64,000 bases of DNA, from contig CAKOXO010000005.1 in NCBI GenBank assembly GCA_934130165.1, forward strand, positions 1 to 64,000, written 5' to 3'. Source of the stretch: an uncultured Bacilli bacterium (GTDB taxonomy: Bacteria > Bacillota_I > Bacilli_A > RF39 > UBA660). Position numbers and translations under genes: made by a program. Shown here one piece after another: positions 25,439-35,417 of the stretch (positions are counted from its first letter, which is position 1; the number at the start of each line of letters is the position of its first letter). The notes below the pieces were generated by a model. The model was not told where the DNA came from. It saw nothing but the letters and a program-made list of their open reading frames with translations, and ran no database searches.

Positions 25439-28129
25439 ATGAAATATATGACACACAATGAAATAAGAAAAACTTGGTTTAACTTTTTTGAAAATAAAGG
25501 CCACAAAAAGGTTGAAAGTGCATCTTTGATACCAGTTAATGATGATAGCTTATTATGGATAAATGCTGGGGTGGCTCCATTAAAAAAGTATTTTGATGGT
25601 ACTGTAGTGCCAGAATCTAGAAGAATAGTAAATATCCAAAAATGTATTCGTACTAATGATATTGAAAATGTTGGTGTTACAAAACGTCATCAAACTTTCT
25701 TTGAAATGATGGGAAATTTCTCTATAGGGGACTATTTTAAAGATGAAGCAATAGAATTTGCTTATGAACTTTTAACCTCGAATGAGTATTTTGCAATTGA
25801 TAAAAATTTATTGTATGTAACGGTATATCCAGAAGATACAGAAGCTTATAATAAATGGATTGAAGTTGGTATGGATGAAGATCATATTATAAAATTAGAA
25901 GAAAACTTTTGGGAAATCGGTGAAGGCCCTTGCGGACCAGATTCTGAAATATTCTTTGATCGAGGTGAAAAATATGACAAAGATGGTACTGCCTTTGATA
26001 AATTTATAAAAGACGAAGAACAAGAACGTTATATTGAAATTTGGAACAACGTATTTAGTCAATTTAATTCCAAAAAAAATACTCCAAGAAGCAAATATAA
26101 AGAACTACCTTCAAAAAATATTGATACAGGTGCTGGTCTTGAAAGATGGTGTTTAATGTTTCAAAACGTTGACTCTAATTTTGACACAGACCTATTTACT
26201 CCAATAATCAGACATATTGAAGAATTATGTGGGATGTTATATGAATCACAAAAAGAATTTAAAGTAATTGCCGATCACATTAGAGCTATTACATTTGCTA
26301 TCGCAGATCAAGCAAGTTTTGATAATGTTGGTCGAGGATATATTTTAAGACGACTATTAAGAAGAAGTATTAGGATGGGAAAACATTTAGGATTAAATGA
26401 ACCATTTATGTATAAATTGGTATCAGATGTTGTTGATATAATGAATGAATCATATCCTTATTTAAAATCAAGAAGAAGCGACATTGAAGTTGCAGTATTA
26501 GAGGAAGAAAAATTATTCTTTAAAACTTTAGATGCGGGTGAAAAAAGACTTAACGAATTAGTTAAAAATAGCACTGATGGAAAGATAAGTGGAGAAGATG
26601 CATTTAAGTTATATGATACTTATGGTTTTCCTTTTGAATTAACATTAGAATGTCTAGAAGAATTAGGTTATACAACAGATAAAGAAGAATTTGATAAATT
26701 TATGCAAATGCAAAAAGACCTAGCTAAAAAGAATTCAAAAACAAAAACTTCTATGGCATCACAAAAAAAGGTATTACTAGACTTTACAAAAGATTCTAAA
26801 TTTGTTTATGGAATTTATAGATTGAAAAGTAATGTTTTAGCAATCTTTTCTAAGGATAGTTTAGAGAAAAAACTAAATCATGATGGATACATCGCTTTAA
26901 AAAGAACTTGTTTTTATGCAGAAAGTGGAGGACAAGTTAGTGATACAGGAATGATCATTGGTAAAAACTTTAAAGCTAGAGTAGTAGATGTTTTTAAAGG
27001 TCCAAATGGACAACATATTCATAAAATAAGACTTTTAGATGGTGTTATTAATGTTAATGATGATTGTGAAATAATTATTGATAAAGACAGAAGAAGAAGA
27101 ATTGAAGCAAACCACTCTAGTGTACATATGTTACAGTATGCTCTACAACAAATAGTATCAAATAAAATTGCTCAAGCTGGTTCTTATGTTGATAATGAAA
27201 AATTAAGATTTGATTTTACATACTCTGGTAAAATAGATGATGAAGAAATAGTGAAAGTAGAAGAGTTCATAAATAATGAAATTAAAAAACATATAATAGT
27301 TTCAACAGAAATTATGCCATTTGATAAAGCCAAACAAATAGGTGCTATGGCATTATTCTCTGAAAAATATGGTGATACAGTTCGTGTTGTAAAAATAGGA
27401 AAATCAATTGAATTATGTGGTGGTACTCATGCTAACAACACATCAGATATTAAACGTCTTGCAATTTATAATTTTGAATCTAAAGGAAGTAATGTATACA
27501 GAATTGAAGCCACAACAGGAAGTAGAATAGAAAATACACTATTTGATATCATAAAGCCATATAACGACGAAATGATGCGACTACTAATTAAGGCAAAAGA
27601 AATTATAAATCAAGCAAAAAAGATGGATATAAAATTAGATTTTGATGTAGAAATAGATAATTCAGCACCTACTTCATATAAAGATATAATATTTAATAAA
27701 AATGAATTAAAATATATTCAAAACGAGGTAAAAGAGTTAGAAAAGAAATTTATTTCTGAAAAGGAGAAAAAAGCTCTAGATAATATAGATGTTTATAAAA
27801 AAGAAATAGTAGAAAATAATGAGTTTAAATATTTAGTAATGAAAACTATAGATAAAGATGTTACAGCTTTAAAATCAATTGCTGATAGTATTATTAATTA
27901 TATGGAAAATGGTGTAGTATTTTTTGCTAATATTAAAAATAATAGTGTTAATTTTATAGCAAAGAGTAATTGTTCAGTTAATGCAGGATATATTGTTAAA
28001 ATGGCTTCTAATAAAGCTCTAGGTAATGGTGGAGGTAGTCCTACTTTTGCTCAAGGTGGAGGTCATGATATATCAGTAATTGATGATGTATTAGAACTAG
28101 TTACTAAGGAAATAAATGATGAAAAATAA
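25439..28129 (+). CDS. alaS: Alanyl-tRNA synthetase
   Basis: 896 residues, normal length. Charges tRNA-Ala and edits mischarged Ser/Gly. Class II catalytic core (NEIRKTWFNFFENKGHKKVESASLIP; TFFEMMGNFSIGDYFKDEAI; RGYILRRLLRRSIR), editing domain with zinc-ligand pairs NHSSVHML and CGGTHANNT, and a C-terminal DHHA1 domain (GNGGGSPTFAQGGG). Expressed from the upstream alanine T-box, which is autogenous sense: low charged tRNA-Ala raises AlaS. Confidence 0.98.
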   Translation: MKYMTHNEIRKTWFNFFENKGHKKVESASLIPVNDDSLLWINAGVAPLKKYFDGTVVPESRRIVNIQKCIRTNDIENVGVTKRHQTFFEMMGNFSIGDYFKDEAIEFAYELLTSNEYFAIDKNLLYVTVYPEDTEAYNKWIEVGMDEDHIIKLEENFWEIGEGPCGPDSEIFFDRGEKYDKDGTAFDKFIKDEEQERYIEIWNNVFSQFNSKKNTPRSKYKELPSKNIDTGAGLERWCLMFQNVDSNFDTDLFTPIIRHIEELCGMLYESQKEFKVIADHIRAITFAIADQASFDNVGRGYILRRLLRRSIRMGKHLGLNEPFMYKLVSDVVDIMNESYPYLKSRRSDIEVAVLEEEKLFFKTLDAGEKRLNELVKNSTDGKISGEDAFKLYDTYGFPFELTLECLEELGYTTDKEEFDKFMQMQKDLAKKNSKTKTSMASQKKVLLDFTKDSKFVYGIYRLKSNVLAIFSKDSLEKKLNHDGYIALKRTCFYAESGGQVSDTGMIIGKNFKARVVDVFKGPNGQHIHKIRLLDGVINVNDDCEIIIDKDRRRRIEANHSSVHMLQYALQQIVSNKIAQAGSYVDNEKLRFDFTYSGKIDDEEIVKVEEFINNEIKKHIIVSTEIMPFDKAKQIGAMALFSEKYGDTVRVVKIGKSIELCGGTHANNTSDIKRLAIYNFESKGSNVYRIEATTGSRIENTLFDIIKPYNDEMMRLLIKAKEIINQAKKMDIKLDFDVEIDNSAPTSYKDIIFNKNELKYIQNEVKELEKKFISEKEKKALDNIDVYKKEIVENNEFKYLVMKTIDKDVTALKSIADSIINYMENGVVFFANIKNNSVNFIAKSNCSVNAGYIVKMASNKALGNGGGSPTFAQGGGHDISVIDDVLELVTKEINDEK

Positions 28130-29054
28130 CTTTTTATTAGAAAGCAGTGATGGTATAGTACTAGATAAAAAAATAGATAAAATTATATCTAGTACTAATT
28201 TTTCTAATGCGAGTAAAAGTAGTTACGATATAGAAGAAAAAGATCTAAGTGATGCCTTAGAGGATTTAGATACATATAGTTTTTTAAACGATAAAAAAAT
28301 TATTATAATTAAGAATCCTTTTTGTAATTACAATGAAAAAAAGTTTAATCACTTACTTAAATATATAGATAATCCAAATCCAGATAATCTCTTAATCTTA
28401 GTCTGTGAAAAGCTAGATAGTAGATTAACTGCAACAAAGAAACTTAAAAGTAGTAAAAATATTGAAATTTTAAAACTAGAAGTTAATCCATATCAATATG
28501 TTAAAAATATATTAAAGGATTTTAAAATAAGTGAAGATACTATTAATTTGTTAGTTGAAAAATGTAAAAGTGATATTACAAGACTTGATAGTGAATGTAA
28601 TAAATTAATGCTTTATAAAGATAATTCTAAGGAAATTACTAATACAGATGTTTCAAATATGGTAATAGAAAAACTAGGTGAATCTAATGAGATATTATTT
28701 TCATTTGTAAATAGTTTATTATCCAAGGATACTACAAACTCATTTAAATATTATAAAGATTTAGCAAGATATAATATTGATTCCAATTCAATAATTGGTC
28801 TAGTTACCTCACAAACAAGATTGATATATCAAGTTAAAACTTTAGCTGATAAAGGTTTATCAAATGAATTGATAAAAGATACTTTAGGGGTAAAAAGTGT
28901 ATTTCAAATAAAAAAGATTAAAAACTATATTTATCAGTATTCATATAAGGAATTGGCAAATTTAATCTCTAGTCTTGCTTTGGTTGATTTAAATATTAAA
29001 AGTGGCAAATTAGATGCAAATATGGCTATAGATATGTTATTAATAAATATGTAA
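28116..29054 (+). CDS. holA: DNA polymerase III subunit delta
   Basis: About 312 residues. Clamp-loader delta subunit. Family pattern: early YDIEEKDLSDALEDLDTYSFLNDKKIIIIKNPF, LLILVCEKLDSRLTATKKLKSS, and the C-terminal helical domain KTLADKGLSNELIKDTLGVKSVFQIKKIKNYI...KSGKLDANMAIDMLL. Two adjacent ATGs (28116, 28119) overlap the alaS end; 28119 has the better spacing from AAGGA. Coupled to alaS and so probably under T-box control, an unusual link between replication and alanine charging. Confidence 0.9.
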   Translation: MMKNNFLLESSDGIVLDKKIDKIISSTNFSNASKSSYDIEEKDLSDALEDLDTYSFLNDKKIIIIKNPFCNYNEKKFNHLLKYIDNPNPDNLLILVCEKLDSRLTATKKLKSSKNIEILKLEVNPYQYVKNILKDFKISEDTINLLVEKCKSDITRLDSECNKLMLYKDNSKEITNTDVSNMVIEKLGESNEILFSFVNSLLSKDTTNSFKYYKDLARYNIDSNSIIGLVTSQTRLIYQVKTLADKGLSNELIKDTLGVKSVFQIKKIKNYIYQYSYKELANLISSLALVDLNIKSGKLDANMAIDMLLINM

Positions 29055-29112
29055 ATAAAGTAAATATAATTATTTTGCATTATTTTTATAGAAATTCAGG
29101 TTAGGTGATATC

Positions 29113-30876
29113 ATGAACAAATTCAAAGAAAAACTTGCTTTAGTGCCAACTAAACCAGGTAGTTATCAAATGAAAAATAAAGATGGGATAATTATTTATG
29201 TCGGAAAAGCAAAGAATCTTCAAAGAAGACTTAGAAGTTATTTTACTAGAACAGTAACAGGGAAAACAAAGTTATTAGTTGATGATATAGCTGATTTTGA
29301 ATATATTGTAACATCTTCAGAGCTAGAATCTTTAATATTAGAAATAACTCTGATAAAAAAATACAATCCTAAATACAATATTTTACTAAAGGATGATAAA
29401 TCATATCCATATATAGAGTTAACAAAAGAAAAATATCCTAAACTTAAAGTTGTACGTAATGTAAAAAGAAAAAAAGATAAAAACTTTTTATTTGGTCCAT
29501 ATCCCAATGTATATGCTGCAAGACGTACTGTAAATATGATAAATAGATTATACCCACTAAGAAAATGCGACAAATTAAAAAAAGACTTATGCCTATATTA
29601 TCACATTAATGAATGTCTAGGTTATTGTAAATATGATATAGATAAAGAAACCATTGCAAATATGACTAAAGAAATTGTTAGTTTTTTAAGAGGCGACTAT
29701 AAACATATTGAAGAAAAAATAACTAAAGAAATGAACCTAGCTAGTGAAAAATTAAACTATGAAAAAGCTTTAGAATTAAAGGAAATGCTTGATGATGTTA
29801 AAATCACTCTAAATAAACAAAAAATAGATCTAAATAATAATTATAACTTTGATTTAATTAATTATTATAAAGATAAAAATTACTTATCAATACAAATTTT
29901 CTTTGTTAGAAATGGCCTATTGGTTGGAAGACATGAAGATATAGTACAAACACTAGATAATGTAGAAGAAGACATAATTGAATATATTATTAAATTTTAT
30001 GATAAAAACAATATATTACCAAATAAGATTTTAATATGTGATGATGTTTATAAAGATTTACTTGAAAAATATTTAAATATTGAAGTATTTGTTCCTAAAA
30101 AAGGAAAATTAAAATCACTTATTGATTTAGCGTTGGAGAATGCTAAACAAAAATTAGAGTCAGAAGAGGAGACTTTATCAAAGAATGATGAAGCAAGAAA
30201 AAAAGCAATAGATGAGTTAAAAGAATTATTACATCTTGAGAAAGTATCTCGTATGGAATCATTTGATAATTCCCATTTGTTTGGTACATTTTATGTTGGT
30301 GGAATGGTTGTGTTTGATGATTTCTTACCACTTAAAGATGAGTATAGAAAGTATAAAATTTCTACAGATGTACGTGATGATACCAAAGCAATGAAAGAGG
30401 TTTTATATAGAAGATATTACAAAGTATTAATGGAAAACTTAGAAAAGCCTGATTTAATAGTGCTTGATGGCGGACATGCTCAAATTAAAATATGTAAAGA
30501 AATTATAACTGGATTAGGATTAAATATTCCAATAATTGGTTTAGTAAAAGATAAAAAACATAGAACTAGTCAAATTATGAATCAAGACTATGAAATTTTA
30601 CCAGTTTCCAAAGAAAGTAATTTATTCTTATTCTTTACCAGAATTCAAGATGAGGTTCATAGATATGCGATAAGCTATCATAGAAATATTAAAAGTAAAG
30701 GTGCATTAAGTAGTCTATTAGATTTAGTTCCAGGTATAGGTGAGGTTAAAAGAAAAGAACTGCTTAGAAAATTCGGGTCATTAAAGAAAATAAAAGAAGC
30801 CTCTCTTGAGGAATTAGAACAAGTATTAAATAAAGATGTAGCACAAAATTTATTTTCATATTTAAAGGATATGTAG
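29113..30876 (+). CDS. uvrC: Excinuclease ABC subunit C
   Basis: 587 residues. Makes both incisions in nucleotide excision repair. GIY-YIG nuclease domain at the N-terminus (KPGSYQMKNKDGIIIYVGKAKNLQRRLRSYF), UVR motif (ASEKLNYEKALELKEMLDDV) near residue 215, RNase-H-like endonuclease region (MESFDNSHLFGTFYVGGMVVF; DLIVLDGGHAQI) and C-terminal helix-hairpin-helix (LVPGIGEVKRKELLRKFGS). RBS AGGTGAT. Confidence 0.97.
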   Translation: MNKFKEKLALVPTKPGSYQMKNKDGIIIYVGKAKNLQRRLRSYFTRTVTGKTKLLVDDIADFEYIVTSSELESLILEITLIKKYNPKYNILLKDDKSYPYIELTKEKYPKLKVVRNVKRKKDKNFLFGPYPNVYAARRTVNMINRLYPLRKCDKLKKDLCLYYHINECLGYCKYDIDKETIANMTKEIVSFLRGDYKHIEEKITKEMNLASEKLNYEKALELKEMLDDVKITLNKQKIDLNNNYNFDLINYYKDKNYLSIQIFFVRNGLLVGRHEDIVQTLDNVEEDIIEYIIKFYDKNNILPNKILICDDVYKDLLEKYLNIEVFVPKKGKLKSLIDLALENAKQKLESEEETLSKNDEARKKAIDELKELLHLEKVSRMESFDNSHLFGTFYVGGMVVFDDFLPLKDEYRKYKISTDVRDDTKAMKEVLYRRYYKVLMENLEKPDLIVLDGGHAQIKICKEIITGLGLNIPIIGLVKDKKHRTSQIMNQDYEILPVSKESNLFLFFTRIQDEVHRYAISYHRNIKSKGALSSLLDLVPGIGEVKRKELLRKFGSLKKIKEASLEELEQVLNKDVAQNLFSYLKDM

Positions 30877-30910
30877 TATAATAAAAGAAATAATTAAGGT
30901 GAGTGATATA

Positions 30911-31348
30911 ATGAATAATAAAGGCTTTTCTTTAATAGAAATGTTAGCAACAGTAGTAATTTTAGGAGTATTAGGAACTATCGCAGTTGTAGGTACAACA
31001 AAGTATATAAATAAATCTAGAAAAAAAGCTTATATAGTAATGTCTCAAAGTATATATGAGGCTGCCATGAACTGTCAAACAAAAGGGGACTGCACAACAG
31101 GTTTTTACGGTGCTAATAATAATAATTTTAAGGATTTAGTAGATCTTGGTTACCTTGATGAACTTAAAAACCCTATTTCAGGAAAAAAACATTGTGAAGG
31201 AATTGTCCGTATCAGTTCTACCCCCAATTCTACTAGTGAATACAAAAAGTACTCATATGAAGTAAACTTAAGATGTCCTGGATTGAAAAAATGTGTTATT
31301 ACTTGGCCAGACTACAAAAGTGATGAAAATAAAATAAAATGTTCTTAA
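30911..31348 (+). CDS. Type IV pilin-like (ComGC/pseudopilin-type) protein
   Basis: 145 residues. Prepilin leader MNNKG^FSLIEMLATVVILGVLGTIAVVGTTKYI with Gly before and Phe after the cleavage site and Glu at +5: a canonical class III signal. The rest is a small globular domain with Cys pairs (NCQTKGDC; CPGLKKC). ATG 30911 has AAGGTGAG upstream; a GTG at 30899 is in frame but lies on the ribosome-binding site. No pilus assembly genes are nearby. It may be a DNA-uptake or surface pseudopilin. Confidence 0.8.
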   Translation: MNNKGFSLIEMLATVVILGVLGTIAVVGTTKYINKSRKKAYIVMSQSIYEAAMNCQTKGDCTTGFYGANNNNFKDLVDLGYLDELKNPISGKKHCEGIVRISSTPNSTSEYKKYSYEVNLRCPGLKKCVITWPDYKSDENKIKCS

Positions 31349-31363
31349 TAGGTGGTATAAATA

Positions 31364-33136
31364 ATGTCAAATATTAAAATAATGGATGATGTTTTAGCTA
31401 ATAAAATTGCCGCAGGAGAAGTTGTAGAAAAAACAATGAATGTTGTAAAGGAATTAGTTGAAAATAGTATTGATGCAGAAAGTTCTATAATAAGTATAGA
31501 GCTTATTGATTCTGGTGTTAAAGAAATAAAAGTAACAGATAATGGTAAAGGTATGGATAAAAATGATGCTAAACTTGCTTTTTCACGCCATGCAACATCA
31601 AAACTTACCGATGTAGAGGATTTATTTAATATTGAATCATTGGGATTTAGAGGTGAAGCATTACCTTCTATTGCTGCTGTTTCTAATGTTTCATTAAAAA
31701 CTTCTGATGGTAAAAATGGTACACTCGTTACAATATCAGGAGGAAAAGATTTAAAAGTAGAAAGTGCAGATTTACAAGATGGAACAACAATAACAGTTAG
31801 AGATTTATTTTATAATACTCCAGTTCGTTTAAAATACTTAAAAAACCTATATGTAGAACTTGCTAATATCACAGAATATGTAAATAAAATGGCCTTAGCA
31901 TATCCAGATATAAAATTCACCTTAATAAATAACGATAAAAAATTACTATCTACTACTGGTGATGGTGATTTATTGAAAGTAATATATAATATTTATGGAA
32001 TAGAAGTTGCAAAAAAAATGATTCCAATAGAATCAGAAAACGATGATTACCATATAAGCGGTTTTATATCTTATCCGGAACTTAATAAGAGTAACAGAAA
32101 TTATATGACAACCCTAATTAATGGTAGAGTTATAAAAAATAACGATTTAAACAGAGCTATTATTGATTGTTACCATACTTATATGCATAAAGATAGATAC
32201 CCAATAATTGTTTTAAATATAGATGTTGATCCAATTCTTGTTGATATAAACATTCATCCAACGAAAATGGATGTAAAATTTTCTAAATTTGATATATTAA
32301 AAGACTTAATTACAAAAACCATTACTAAAAGACTTGAACAAATAAATCTAATCCCAGATGCTATGGTTAGAAATATTAATAACTTTAGTGAAGTTAGACA
32401 TCAAATAATAGATAAAAAAGAGGAAAATATTGTAGATGATGGGCAGCAATATGAAGAAATGACCCTAGACTTTGAAATAGCTGAAAATAATACTTCATAT
32501 CTAGATAAAAAAGAAGAAAATGTAGAAGAAAAGACTACTGATGAAGCTAATTATAAAATTAAGAAAATGATTTCTAGAGGTGTAGTTTTTCTTACCTATA
32601 TTGTTGCAGAAAATGAAGATGGTATGTATTTAATAGATCAACATGCAGCAGCAGAAAGAATTAATTATGAAAAAATAATGAAGAAATTAAAAGAAAAACC
32701 AATGATTATAGACTTACTAGTTCCCCTAAAAATAGAATTAAGTAAAGATGAGTTTTTAATTGCAAAAGATAGAATCAATATTTTAACAGACTATGGCTTT
32801 GATATAGATGATTTCGGTTTTAATTCATTTATAGTTAGAAAATATCCTAATTGGATTGATTCCAAAAAAGCACTGGATTGTATTAAAAAAATATTTGATA
32901 TTATTTGTGATAAAAAAGAATTTAATTTTGATAAATTTATTTGGAGAATGGCTGCTACTACTGCCTGTCGTATGTCAGTAATGGCAAATGAGTATATATC
33001 ACTAGATGAGCAACAATGGATCCTTGATAATATAAGAAAGTGTGAAAACCCATTTACTTGTCCACATGGTAGACCAACTATTATTACATATACTAAATAT
33101 GATTTAGAAAAATTATTTAAACGTTCACTTGACTAA
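31364..33136 (+). CDS. mutL: DNA mismatch repair endonuclease MutL
   Basis: 590 residues. GHKL ATPase domain (KIAAGEVVEKTMNVVKELVENSIDAESS; DNGKGMDKNDAKLAFSRHATSK; SLGFRGEALPSIAAVS). The C-terminal endonuclease motif DQHAAAERINYEK, plus ACRMSVM and CPHGRPT, show a nicking MutL of the non-E. coli type. Works with MutS (35418). RBS AGGTGG. Confidence 0.97.
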   Translation: MSNIKIMDDVLANKIAAGEVVEKTMNVVKELVENSIDAESSIISIELIDSGVKEIKVTDNGKGMDKNDAKLAFSRHATSKLTDVEDLFNIESLGFRGEALPSIAAVSNVSLKTSDGKNGTLVTISGGKDLKVESADLQDGTTITVRDLFYNTPVRLKYLKNLYVELANITEYVNKMALAYPDIKFTLINNDKKLLSTTGDGDLLKVIYNIYGIEVAKKMIPIESENDDYHISGFISYPELNKSNRNYMTTLINGRVIKNNDLNRAIIDCYHTYMHKDRYPIIVLNIDVDPILVDINIHPTKMDVKFSKFDILKDLITKTITKRLEQINLIPDAMVRNINNFSEVRHQIIDKKEENIVDDGQQYEEMTLDFEIAENNTSYLDKKEENVEEKTTDEANYKIKKMISRGVVFLTYIVAENEDGMYLIDQHAAAERINYEKIMKKLKEKPMIIDLLVPLKIELSKDEFLIAKDRINILTDYGFDIDDFGFNSFIVRKYPNWIDSKKALDCIKKIFDIICDKKEFNFDKFIWRMAATTACRMSVMANEYISLDEQQWILDNIRKCENPFTCPHGRPTIITYTKYDLEKLFKRSLD

Positions 33137-33192
33137 AAATTTAAGCTATGCTATAGTAACCACTGCTTTATAAAAATGGGGTGGACTATACT

Positions 33193-33903
33193 ATGAATTT
33201 TAATGATTATATATATCCTTTCACAACAGAAATGATTTCAGGATACTTTGATAAATTAGATTTAAAGGAAAAAACAGTCTTAACAGTAGGTTCTTCAATA
33301 GATCAGGGACTCAATGCTTTACTATTGGGCGCTAAAAATGTCACAGTTTTTGATATTAATCCAAATATAGAAGCTTTTTTCAAACAAAAAAGAAAATTAA
33401 TTTTATCAAAAACTAGAAATGAACTTTATGATGCTGTTTTAGAAAGCAATTTTTCGTATACCAAGAAAGATATCTTTAGTAAAAAAGCAGTTATGCTTAT
33501 GAATACTTATTTAAATAACAATCAACAATATGAGAATTTAAGAGAAAAATTAGAAAATTGTGATATTTCATTTATAATTGGTGATATTTTTGAAATGGAA
33601 GAAAGTGGCATAGAAGAGAAATTTGATAGAATTATATTATCAAATGCACTACAATATTTACCAATATACGCTGATAATTCCTTTATCCTAAGAAATTTTG
33701 ATACTTGGAATGATCATTTAGAAGATGAAGGAATTCTCCAACTATTGTATTTATATTCATATCAACCAAACTTTGTAGATAAAAAGAATCTAAAAATACT
33801 TAATGCACTGCATTCTAAGCCTCTTGAAATAGAAAAATTTTATGATTCTTATTTTAATGTTTCTGATGCAATAGTTACTTATAAGAAAACAAAAAGGAGA
33901 TAA
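33193..33903 (+). CDS. Rossmann-fold SAM methyltransferase-like protein
   Basis: 236 residues. The pattern KTVLTVGSSIDQGLNALLLGAKNVTVFDINPNIEAF fits motif I and II of a SAM-dependent methyltransferase (the usual GxGxG is replaced by GSSIDQG), and KFDRIILSNALQYLP fits motif IV. Target unknown. ATG 33193 with GGGGTGG is chosen over a GTG at 33181. Lies between mutL and miaA, 6 bp from miaA, so co-transcribed. Confidence 0.65.
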   Translation: MNFNDYIYPFTTEMISGYFDKLDLKEKTVLTVGSSIDQGLNALLLGAKNVTVFDINPNIEAFFKQKRKLILSKTRNELYDAVLESNFSYTKKDIFSKKAVMLMNTYLNNNQQYENLREKLENCDISFIIGDIFEMEESGIEEKFDRIILSNALQYLPIYADNSFILRNFDTWNDHLEDEGILQLLYLYSYQPNFVDKKNLKILNALHSKPLEIEKFYDSYFNVSDAIVTYKKTKRR

Positions 33904-33909
33904 TTTGAT

Positions 33910-34779
33910 ATGAGGGATATTATCGTAATAGTTGGTCCAACCGGAGTTGGAAAAACAAAATTAAGTATAGAACTTGCAAAAAGACTAAACGGCGAAATTA
34001 TAAATGGTGACTCTGTTAGCATTTATAAAAAACTAAATATTGCAAGTGCTAAACCAACAATAGAAGAAAGAGAAGGAATTAAGCATCATTTAGTTGATAT
34101 TAAAGATATAAATGAAAAATATAGTGTATATGATTATCAAAATGATGCTAGAGAGAAAATTAATGAAATAAATAGTAAAAATAAAAGGGTAATTATTGTT
34201 GGAGGTACAGGTTTATATATAAAAGCTGCCTTATATAATTACAAATTTACTAAAGGAACTACCTATAATACCTATGATAACTTATCCAATGAGCAACTAT
34301 ATTCAAAAATAAAAACACTAGATGATAATATAGAGATACATAAAAACAATCGTAAAAGGTTAGTAAGGATTTTGAACAAATTAGAAAATAATGAAGAAAT
34401 CTCTAACGATAAGGATGAACTACTTTATCCAGTAAAAATAATAGGCTTAACAACAGATAGAAGCATTCTATATGAAAGAATTAATCAAAGAGTAGATAAT
34501 ATGATAAAAAATGGACTATTAGGTGAAATAGATTCATTAAAAGACTCGTATAAAACCTCTAGGATATTAAATAGTGCAATCGGATATAAAGAATTTTACG
34601 ATTATCTAGAAAATAATAAATCCTTAGAAGATGTAGTAAAAGAAATCAAAAAAAATTCTAGACATTATGCAAAAAGACAATATACCTTCTTTAATAACCA
34701 AATGAAAGTGGCTTGGTTTGATGTTGATTTTAATAATTTTGAAAGAACAATAGATAAAGTTATTGATTATTTAAACTAA
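33910..34779 (+). CDS. miaA: tRNA dimethylallyltransferase MiaA
   Basis: 289 residues. Adds an isopentenyl group to A37 of tRNAs reading UNN codons. P-loop VIVGPTGVGKTKLSIELAKRL, GDSVSIYKKLNIASAKP, HHLVDI, VIIVGGTGLYIKAALY, RVDNMIKNGLLGEI, AIGYKEFYDYL and RHYAKRQYTFFNNQ are all diagnostic. RBS AAGGAG. The mutL-miaA-mutS grouping is common in Firmicutes. Confidence 0.97.
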   Translation: MRDIIVIVGPTGVGKTKLSIELAKRLNGEIINGDSVSIYKKLNIASAKPTIEEREGIKHHLVDIKDINEKYSVYDYQNDAREKINEINSKNKRVIIVGGTGLYIKAALYNYKFTKGTTYNTYDNLSNEQLYSKIKTLDDNIEIHKNNRKRLVRILNKLENNEEISNDKDELLYPVKIIGLTTDRSILYERINQRVDNMIKNGLLGEIDSLKDSYKTSRILNSAIGYKEFYDYLENNKSLEDVVKEIKKNSRHYAKRQYTFFNNQMKVAWFDVDFNNFERTIDKVIDYLN

Positions 34780-34812
34780 ATAGATTATAATAATTAACTA
34801 ATGGAGGGTACT

Positions 34813-35346
34813 ATGAAGTTAAAAAGTATTATAAAAGATAAATACCAAAATGGTAATTTAAAAGGACAGTTACAAACAGCTGCAGTGGTAACAGGAGTAG
34901 GTCTTTCTCTAGGTATAGGAATACGCTATGGAAAAGGTGACAATATAGCAAAAAACAACAATGTTGCAATAGAACAAGAGTCAAAAGATACAAACTATTC
35001 ATACAATGAGTTAAAAGACTGTGTGCTATTAAGTGTTAAAAATAATAGTAATGGTGAAAGTACCTTATATATAGCAAATAAAACTAAACCAGTACACAAA
35101 TTTGATATTATATACACCGATTTATTTAGTAAAAAAGAACTAATAACGATAAATTCCGTACATGAGCTTGATGGAATCACAAACAAAAATCAAAATTTAT
35201 CATGTGCTGAAAAAGGAAACTTAACAGATTACTTAGTAACATCAGATAATATTAAAAATACATATACTAAAAGTGAGTTGGAAAGACTCTTAAATAGTGA
35301 AAAAGAGAAGGAAAAAGAAAAAAGTAATAAGCAATTGGTTAAATAA
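34813..35346 (+). CDS. Hypothetical membrane-anchored protein
   Basis: 177 residues, not recognised. Basic N-terminus, one hydrophobic stretch (LQTAAVVTGVGLSLGIGI) that could be an anchor or signal, and a soluble domain (DCVLLSVKNNSNGESTLYIANKTKPVHKFDIIYTDLFSKKELITI). The tail is Lys/Glu-rich. ATG 34813 has GGAGGG upstream; an ATG at 34801 is the codon just before that site and is less likely. A terminator overlaps its end. Confidence 0.55.
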   Translation: MKLKSIIKDKYQNGNLKGQLQTAAVVTGVGLSLGIGIRYGKGDNIAKNNNVAIEQESKDTNYSYNELKDCVLLSVKNNSNGESTLYIANKTKPVHKFDIIYTDLFSKKELITINSVHELDGITNKNQNLSCAEKGNLTDYLVTSDNIKNTYTKSELERLLNSEKEKEKEKSNKQLVK

Positions 35347-35357
35347 TTGCTTTTTCT
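35329..35357 (+). terminator. Rho-independent terminator
   Basis: aagcaatt (35329-35336) pairs with aattgctt (35345-35352), followed by a T-rich tract; includes the stop codon of the gene at 34813. Confidence 0.75.
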
Positions 35358-35417
35358 TTGGCAAAATATGGACTTATTATTTCAGTTTTGTTAAAATAAA
35401 TAATAGTGGTGAAAATT

